Positions 14,032-18,881 of a DNA stretch of 18,881 nt are shown piece by piece. Positions within the stretch are counted from its first letter, which is position 1. Every line of letters begins with the position of its first letter. Origin of the DNA: JBFEYJ01 sp041562215 (GTDB lineage Bacteria; Pseudomonadota; Gammaproteobacteria; Thiohalomonadales; Thiohalomonadaceae). The position numbers were made by a program, and so were the translations under genes. The stretch is taken from assembly GCA_041562215.1 (NCBI GenBank), contig JBFEYJ010000035.1, forward strand, positions 1-18,881. The letters are read 5' to 3'. The notes under the pieces are model-generated. The model was given only the letters and a program-made list of their open reading frames with translations, did no database searches and was not told the DNA's origin.

Positions 14032-16662
14032 ATGCAACAGGGACAGATCCTCTCGACCCTATATGACATGGCGCTGGTCATCGGCGCTGAGGACCGAGTG
14101 GAGCCACTGGCGTTAAACACCCTCAAGCGTCTGATCTACCACACCGGTTACCCGGTTGGCCTGTTCCTGCTCACTGAAACAGCTCCCCTCAGCAACACCT
14201 CACAGACCAGCCGACTCACCCTGCTTGCTGCGATCGGCGACTATCGGCTAAAACCCTGGGTAGGGCATCACCTGCCGCTACCACCGGGCCTTGCTGACGG
14301 CAAGGCACAACTGTTCGATGCCTATCCCACCCTGCTGTCGACACTTCCTCTGCGCCAGGATTACTATCGGTGCGCCCTGCGCCTGCCTATCCCCAATGAG
14401 GGATTAATTTTGTTACTCTCGCCTGAACCGAGCAATACCGGTGTCCCGTTTGCCCAGATCTTCCAACCAATTATGGCCAACCTGAGCAAGGCCATCCAAC
14501 TGTGCCGCAACAGCGAGGCCTATACCACCAGCTTGATAGCAGACCGCGACCGGGCCCGCATCGGCCATGCACGTTTTCGTTCGGCACTGGATACCTCCAG
14601 CGACTGCATCTTCCTCATCGACCCGCAACAGATGCGCTTTGTCGACTTCAATAAGACCGCCGAGGAGGTCCTCGGCTACGACCATGCCGAACTACTGGCG
14701 ATGGGCCCCCATGAACTCGTTACCGATCTCGGGCGCGAACTTCTGCAGACGATCTTCCAGGAGCTGCTGGTGATGCCGGGTAACGGCAGCCGGGAATTGC
14801 GCGCCAGGCACCGCAAGAAGAACACCATGACCTTCCCGGTTGAGATACGCCTCAACGTCCTGCGTCAACAGTCACAAGAACCGCTCATCATCGCTGTAGC
14901 CCGTGACATCACCGAACGTCAGAAGGCCGAGGAACAGCTCTCTGAAGAGAAGGAACGGGCGCAGGTCACCCTGCACTCCATCGGCGATGGCGTCATCACT
15001 ACCGATCCCCAGGGATACGTCGAGTATCTCAACCCGATCGCCGAGGAGCTGACCGGCTGGCAAATGGACGAGGCAAAGGGACATCCTCTGTCGTACATCT
15101 TCCACATTATCCATGAGACAACGCGCACCCCCATTCCCAATCCTGTAGCGAAGTGCCTGAGCGAAAACCGCATCATTGGACTGGCCAGTCACACCGTGCT
15201 GATCAGCCGTAACGGTGATGAGCTGGCGATCGAGGATTCGGCCGCACCAATCCGCAATCGTCATGGAGCGATAAATGGGGTGGTTCTGGTGTTTCATGAT
15301 GTCAGCAAGGCAAGGGAAATGGCACATGAACTCAACTGGCAGGCAAGTCATGATTCGCTGACCGGACTCATTAATCGACGTGAGTTCGAGCAGCGACTGG
15401 AACAGGTCTTCCTGCGAACCCACGAGGAGGGGGAGATCCATACACTGCTCTATCTCGATCTGGACCATTTCAAGCTGGTGAACGATACCTGCGGCCACAT
15501 CGCCGGTGATGAACTGTTGCGCCAGCTCGCCTCACATCTACAACGCGAGGTGCGTGAGAGCGACAGCCTAGCGCGCCTCGGCGGGGATGAATTCGGTTTG
15601 TTGATGCTGAACTGCGACCTGGAGCACGCCATGCGTGTGGCCAATACCATGAGGGATTGCATCATGGAGTTCTCCTTCGTCTGGGAGGAGAAAACCTTCA
15701 AGATCGGAAGCAGTATCGGCATCGTCGAGATCAACCGCTCGCTGCAGAATACCGCCCAGGTATTGAGCAATGCCGACATGGCCTGCTATACCGCCAAGGA
15801 TCATGGCGGTAACCGTATCCACGTCTTCCAGCCCGACGACCTTGAGCTGGCACAGCGCCAAGGTGAGATGCGCTGGGTCGCACGCATCAATGACGCCCTT
15901 GCCAATAACCGCCTTACCCTTTACGCACAGGCGATTCGTCCCCTCGCAGCAAACGGTGATGGTGTCGTACATTATGAGCTGCTTCTGAGGATGCTGGACA
16001 GTGAGGAGAACCTGATCAGTCCGGGCAGCTTCATCCCCGCTGCCGAACGCTACAAGCTGATGTATGCCATCGACCGCTGGGTGATCAAAGAAGCTCTCGA
16101 GCAGCATGCAGCGCATCAAACAAAGACCAACAGCACCATGTTTACAATCAACCTCTCCGGGTTCTCGCTCAATCAGGACAGCCTGCTTGGCTACATCCAC
16201 GACCAGTTCGAGGCGACTGGCGTGGCACCTCAGCACTTCTGTTTCGAGGTCACCGAAACGGCCGCCATCTCCAATCTCAGTCGAGCCCACGACCTGATCC
16301 TGGAACTCAAGTCACTTGGTTGCGCTTTCGCCCTGGATGACTTCGGCAGCGGACTCAGCTCCTTCACCTATCTGAAAAACCTGCCGGTCGACTTTCTGAA
16401 GATTGACGGCAGTTTCGTCAAGGATATTCTCGATGACCCGATCGATGACTCAATGGTTTCCGCTATCAACAAGATCGGCCATGACCTTGGACTCAAAACC
16501 ATTGCAGAATATGCGGAAAATGATGCGATCCTGACTCGACTGGAGGAGATCGGCGTGGATTATGCGCAGGGGTACGGGGTGGCGAAAGCGGTGCCGTTGG
16601 AATCACTCTATACAGACAGCGCCATGATGATCGCGTCCTCACGCCCCTCTCCGGAGGGGTAA
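14032..16662 (+). CDS. GAF-like/PAS/PAS/GGDEF/EAL cyclic-di-GMP signalling protein
   Basis: The product is 876 aa with no obvious transmembrane helix. Residues 1-150 are GAF-like; PAS domains lie at about 180-297 (ends DITERQKAEEQL) and 313-423. A GGDEF domain starts at DSLTGL (441). The GGDEF motif is intact at 517-521, and an inhibitory I-site, RESD (508-511), sits five residues before it. The EAL domain spans about 630-865. Its signature reads ELL (649-651), but the other active-site residues are present: N707, E739 or E742, D769 and D770, K790, E826 and Q846. Both cyclase and phosphodiesterase activity are possible from the residues seen. The gene follows the FIST gene with one base between, suggesting that the FIST protein feeds it a signal. 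Its last 55 bases overlap the end of rimI on the other strand. Confidence 0.95.
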   Translation: MQQGQILSTLYDMALVIGAEDRVEPLALNTLKRLIYHTGYPVGLFLLTETAPLSNTSQTSRLTLLAAIGDYRLKPWVGHHLPLPPGLADGKAQLFDAYPTLLSTLPLRQDYYRCALRLPIPNEGLILLLSPEPSNTGVPFAQIFQPIMANLSKAIQLCRNSEAYTTSLIADRDRARIGHARFRSALDTSSDCIFLIDPQQMRFVDFNKTAEEVLGYDHAELLAMGPHELVTDLGRELLQTIFQELLVMPGNGSRELRARHRKKNTMTFPVEIRLNVLRQQSQEPLIIAVARDITERQKAEEQLSEEKERAQVTLHSIGDGVITTDPQGYVEYLNPIAEELTGWQMDEAKGHPLSYIFHIIHETTRTPIPNPVAKCLSENRIIGLASHTVLISRNGDELAIEDSAAPIRNRHGAINGVVLVFHDVSKAREMAHELNWQASHDSLTGLINRREFEQRLEQVFLRTHEEGEIHTLLYLDLDHFKLVNDTCGHIAGDELLRQLASHLQREVRESDSLARLGGDEFGLLMLNCDLEHAMRVANTMRDCIMEFSFVWEEKTFKIGSSIGIVEINRSLQNTAQVLSNADMACYTAKDHGGNRIHVFQPDDLELAQRQGEMRWVARINDALANNRLTLYAQAIRPLAANGDGVVHYELLLRMLDSEENLISPGSFIPAAERYKLMYAIDRWVIKEALEQHAAHQTKTNSTMFTINLSGFSLNQDSLLGYIHDQFEATGVAPQHFCFEVTETAAISNLSRAHDLILELKSLGCAFALDDFGSGLSSFTYLKNLPVDFLKIDGSFVKDILDDPIDDSMVSAINKIGHDLGLKTIAEYAENDAILTRLEEIGVDYAQGYGVAKAVPLESLYTDSAMMIASSRPSPEG

Positions 16663-17072
16663 TAACCCCGACGCAGACCCACCTGGTTGAAGCCCAGGCT
16701 GTCATATAGATGCAAGGCGGCACGGTTGGATGGACGCACTTCGAGAAAGACCGTGTCAGCCCCATGTTCGCGGGCAGTCTCCAAGAGAAAACGCATGAAA
16801 CTACGCCCCAATCCCTGCCCCTGAAACCGGGGGGCAATAGCGATGTTCAGAATATGCGCCTCCCCTCCTCCGGCCGAAAGAATGCCGTAACCGACCAGTT
16901 GCCCTTCCTGCTCCATCACCCAACAGGAGTAATGCACCCGCAGGCAATCATGAAAGATCCCGGCACTCCAGCCATGGGGGTAAACCTGCTGCTCGATTGC
17001 CATCACCGCGTCGACATCGCTGTCTAACATTGGCCGCAGTTTCGGCTCGATCTGCTCCCGCACCACACTCAT
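16608..17072 (-). CDS. rimI: Ribosomal protein S18-alanine N-acetyltransferase
   Basis: The product is 154 aa, the usual size for RimI, a GNAT enzyme that acetylates the N-terminal alanine of ribosomal protein bS18. The GNAT acetyl-CoA loop is RFQGQGLGRS (82-91). Other family marks are HGWSAGIF (33-40), GGEAHILNIAIAP (69-81), FLEVRPSN (109-116), LYDSLGF (122-128) with tyrosine 123, and the closing RRGYYPSGEGREDAIIM. The start ATG at 17072 overlaps the stop of the UDG-like gene (ATGA), so translation is coupled. It is the last gene of the leuA operon, and its 3' end overlaps the opposing GGDEF/EAL gene by 55 bp. The order psi-like gene then rimI matches holD-rimI of E. coli. Confidence 0.95.
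   Translation of the reverse strand: MSVVREQIEPKLRPMLDSDVDAVMAIEQQVYPHGWSAGIFHDCLRVHYSCWVMEQEGQLVGYGILSAGGGEAHILNIAIAPRFQGQGLGRSFMRFLLETAREHGADTVFLEVRPSNRAALHLYDSLGFNQVGLRRGYYPSGEGREDAIIMALSV
16644..16669. terminator. Bidirectional hairpin pair in the tail-to-tail overlap
   Basis: CCCCTC (16644-16649), loop TCCG and GAGGGG (16654-16659) form a 6-bp stem closed as C(UCCG)G, a UNCG-type tetraloop. GGGG (16656-16659) can alternatively pair with CCCC (16666-16669) across TAATAA, which contains the TAA stop of the GGDEF/EAL gene. The two hairpins are mutually exclusive. No T-run follows in either direction, so this is a possible rather than typical terminator. It lies inside the rimI coding end. 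Confidence 0.4.
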
Positions 17073-17839
17073 ACCTTCGGCTCATTCACTGCAAGCAGGG
17101 TGGCATGGGCCAGACAGAGGTCTGTCCAAGCCTTGCGCTTGTCCTGCATGGAACGCAAAAGCGCTTCCAGGGAACAGGTCACGACGACCGGTACCCCACT
17201 CTTCAGCCGATGAACCTTGCCTCGCAACGTTTCAAAGGGGACATCAGTGCTTAACACACTCTGTGCCGCACTGTGGCCGGCTGCCAGAATGATCCTTGGC
17301 TGAAGCAGCTCGATCTGCCGCTGCAGGTAGTCGGCACAGGCAGTTATCTCCTCCGCGGCAGGCTCACGATTACCGGGCGGAAGACACTTGAGCGCCGTCG
17401 TGAGGTAGGCGTGTTCACGACGAAGACCGATGGCTGCAAACATGGCGTTAAGCAACCGCAAGGCCTGCTCGGAGAAAGGTTCAGATGACTCGTCATGAGC
17501 GCTGCCGCTAGGAGTTTCACCAATCACCAGCCAGTCCACATCCCTATTACCACGGCCAAACACCGTTCTGCAGTGTGAAGCGGCGAGCTCCGGGCATAGG
17601 GTGCAGCCTTGCACCCGCTGCTGCAGTGCAGCCCAGTCGAGGGTGGCGATATTTACGGGTACGGGATTCGAGGAAGGTTCAAGGTCAGGTGAGGTCTGTT
17701 CAACACTCTCCTTCGCCCTTTCACCCTGAACCTTATCTCTCTGCGGCTCACCCTCACGCAGCGCCCAAACCTGAATGCCCATCGCATCGAGATAGTAACG
17801 TTGCCGGCCATTCATGAGGTCAACCAGAGCCTCAGACAT
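17069..17839 (-). CDS. UDG family 4-like protein, catalytically degenerate; candidate DNA pol III psi subunit
   Basis: The product is 256 aa. Residues 16-28 (YLDAMGIQVWALR) resemble the N-terminal peptide of E. coli psi (LQQLGITQWSLRR), which binds the clamp loader. Residues 30-63 are a low-complexity linker. From about 66 there is a uracil-DNA glycosylase family 4-like fold with all four iron-sulfur cysteines in the expected pattern: C79 and C82, then C152 (KCLPPGNR) and C168. The catalytic motifs are degenerate. The usual GEAPG start reads GETPSGSAHD (107-116), the VGRAG turn is lost after EPF, and the HP(A/S) motif near the C-terminus reads TCSLEALLR (221-229), with neither the histidine nor the proline. 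Upstream it overlaps the leuA stop by 8 bp, and downstream rimI by 4 bp. An active glycosylase annotation is doubtful; a psi-type clamp-loader role is my inference from motif and synteny. Confidence 0.8.
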   Translation of the reverse strand: MSEALVDLMNGRQRYYLDAMGIQVWALREGEPQRDKVQGERAKESVEQTSPDLEPSSNPVPVNIATLDWAALQQRVQGCTLCPELAASHCRTVFGRGNRDVDWLVIGETPSGSAHDESSEPFSEQALRLLNAMFAAIGLRREHAYLTTALKCLPPGNREPAAEEITACADYLQRQIELLQPRIILAAGHSAAQSVLSTDVPFETLRGKVHRLKSGVPVVVTCSLEALLRSMQDKRKAWTDLCLAHATLLAVNEPKV

Positions 17840-18881
17840 CGCCGCCCTGCGGATGGGCGCGATCGAGCGGAACCAGGATCTTGTTCAGGCAATGGATATA
17901 GGCCTTGGCCGATGCGATGACGATATCAGTGTCAGCCCCCTGCCCATTGACGATACGTCCTGCCTTCTCCAGCCGCACCGTGACCTCACCCTGAGCATCG
18001 GTACCGGAGGTGATATTGTTAACCGAGTAAAGCTGCAACTCGCTGCCACTCTGGATCACACTCTCGATCGCCTTGAGGGTCGCATCAACCGGACCACCTC
18101 CGCTGGCGCACAGTTGCTTCTCCTCACCGTCAACGGTAAGTGTTACGCAGGCCTCCGGGGTCTCTCCCGTCTCGGAGCAGACCTTGAGCGCCACCAACTT
18201 GATGCGTTCATTGACATGGCTCCCGAGGTCAGACTCAGTGACCAGTGCCTGAAGATCTTCATCGTAAATTTCGTGCTTTTTATCAGCCAGTTCCTTAAAG
18301 CGGGCAAAGGCCTCATTCAGCGCTTCCTCCGAACCGAACTCGATATCAAGTTCAGCCAGGCGCGTCTTGAAGGCGTTACGCCCGGAGTGTTTACCGAGCA
18401 CCATACGATTGGCGCTCCAGCCCACATCTTCGGCGCGCATGATTTCGTAGGTTTCGCGATGCTTGAGCACACCATCCTGATGGATACCCGACTCGTGGGC
18501 GAAGGCGTTGGCGCCGACAATCGCCTTGTTCGGCTGCACAGGAAAACCGGTGATGCCGGAGACCAGGCGTGAGGTAGGCACGATATGTGTCGTGTCGATG
18601 TGGTCCACATCGCAGGTGAAAACATCCCTGCGCGTTTTCACCGCCATCACTACCTCCTCCAGCGAAGCGTTTCCGGCGCGCTCGCCCAGACCGTTGATGG
18701 TGCACTCAACCTGGCGGGCGCCGTTCATCACTGCAGAGAGGGAGTTGGCCACGGCCAGACCGAGGTCGTTGTGGCAATGCACGGAGAACACCGCCTTATC
18801 CGAATTGGGCATTTTTTCGCGCAGCAGGCGAATCGTCTCGCCGAACTGCTGCGGCAGGTTGTAGCCAACGGTGTCGGGAAC
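17832..18881 (-). CDS. leuA: 2-isopropylmalate synthase (5' end outside window)
   Basis: The reading frame enters from the right edge (first residues VPDTVGYNLPQQF) and ends at TGA 17834-17832, giving 349 residues, roughly two thirds of the ~510-520 aa long-form enzyme. It condenses acetyl-CoA with 2-oxoisovalerate, the committed step of leucine synthesis. The metal-binding HCHND motif lies near 18779-18765, followed by GLGERAGNASLEE and FAHESGIHQDG of the catalytic subdomain. The C-terminal part (after about residue 235 of the window segment), with GGGPVDATLKA and LYSVNN, is the LeuA allosteric dimer domain that mediates leucine feedback. Catalytic and regulatory regions seen here look intact. 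The UDG/psi-like gene starts within its last codons (8-bp overlap), so they share a transcript. Confidence 0.97.
   Translation of the reverse strand, partial: VPDTVGYNLPQQFGETIRLLREKMPNSDKAVFSVHCHNDLGLAVANSLSAVMNGARQVECTINGLGERAGNASLEEVVMAVKTRRDVFTCDVDHIDTTHIVPTSRLVSGITGFPVQPNKAIVGANAFAHESGIHQDGVLKHRETYEIMRAEDVGWSANRMVLGKHSGRNAFKTRLAELDIEFGSEEALNEAFARFKELADKKHEIYDEDLQALVTESDLGSHVNERIKLVALKVCSETGETPEACVTLTVDGEEKQLCASGGGPVDATLKAIESVIQSGSELQLYSVNNITSGTDAQGEVTVRLEKAGRIVNGQGADTDIVIASAKAYIHCLNKILVPLDRAHPQGGDV

Noticed and set aside
15568..16290. Minus-strand open frame (240 codons) opposite the GGDEF/EAL gene
   Set aside because: Shadow of conserved GGDEF and EAL coding sequence; no recognisable domain.
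17814..18572. Long plus-strand open frame (252 codons) opposite leuA
   Set aside because: Antisense to conserved leuA codons; the length is explained by codon bias of the real gene.

Overview
The window looks like chromosomal DNA from a GC-rich gammaproteobacterium. Full-length RF3 (prfC), a YadG/YadH-type ABC pair, an E. coli-type leuA and a rimI preceded by a possible psi-type gene all point that way. A Chromatiales or sulfur-oxidiser-like lineage is only a guess. There is no sign of phage, integrase, transposase, CRISPR, tRNA or rRNA. Coding density is high, and many gene starts overlap the preceding stop.

Layout. (1) 1-755 is the C-terminal part of an M16C (presequence-protease-like) metallopeptidase. 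(2) 756-1223 is a non-coding gap holding a ~128-bp imperfect palindrome built on a GCAGAGACGCAGAGG-type motif, then a candidate promoter. (3) 1224-2276 is a BPSS1780-type membrane protein. (4) 2364-9129 is a compact six-gene cluster: RDD, SpoIIM-like, DUF4129, DUF4350, MoxR AAA+ ATPase and DUF58. (5) 9246-10936 is a YadG/YadH-type ABC exporter pair. (6) 11201-12781 on the minus strand is prfC. (7) 12885-16662 is a two-gene signalling unit: a FIST-domain protein, then a GAF-like/PAS/PAS/GGDEF/EAL cyclic-di-GMP protein. (8) 18881-16608 on the minus strand is the operon leuA (5' end outside the window), a UDG-family-4-like protein, and rimI.

How genes work together. The MoxR ATPase, the DUF58 protein and four membrane proteins overlap or abut, so they probably form one cytoplasm-to-periplasm machine. 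A MoxR/DUF58 pair is a known chaperone-like core, but the role of this full set is not known to me. The FIST protein would sense a small ligand and pass the signal to the adjacent c-di-GMP enzyme.

The most rewarding object is the UDG-like gene upstream of rimI. It keeps the four cysteines of family 4 UDGs but lacks the catalytic HP motif. It begins with a GI-x2-W-x-LR peptide resembling the clamp-loader-binding N-terminus of E. coli DNA polymerase III psi (HolD). Because holD-rimI is the E. coli gene order, I infer a psi-type clamp-loader subunit built on a uracil-DNA glycosylase scaffold.
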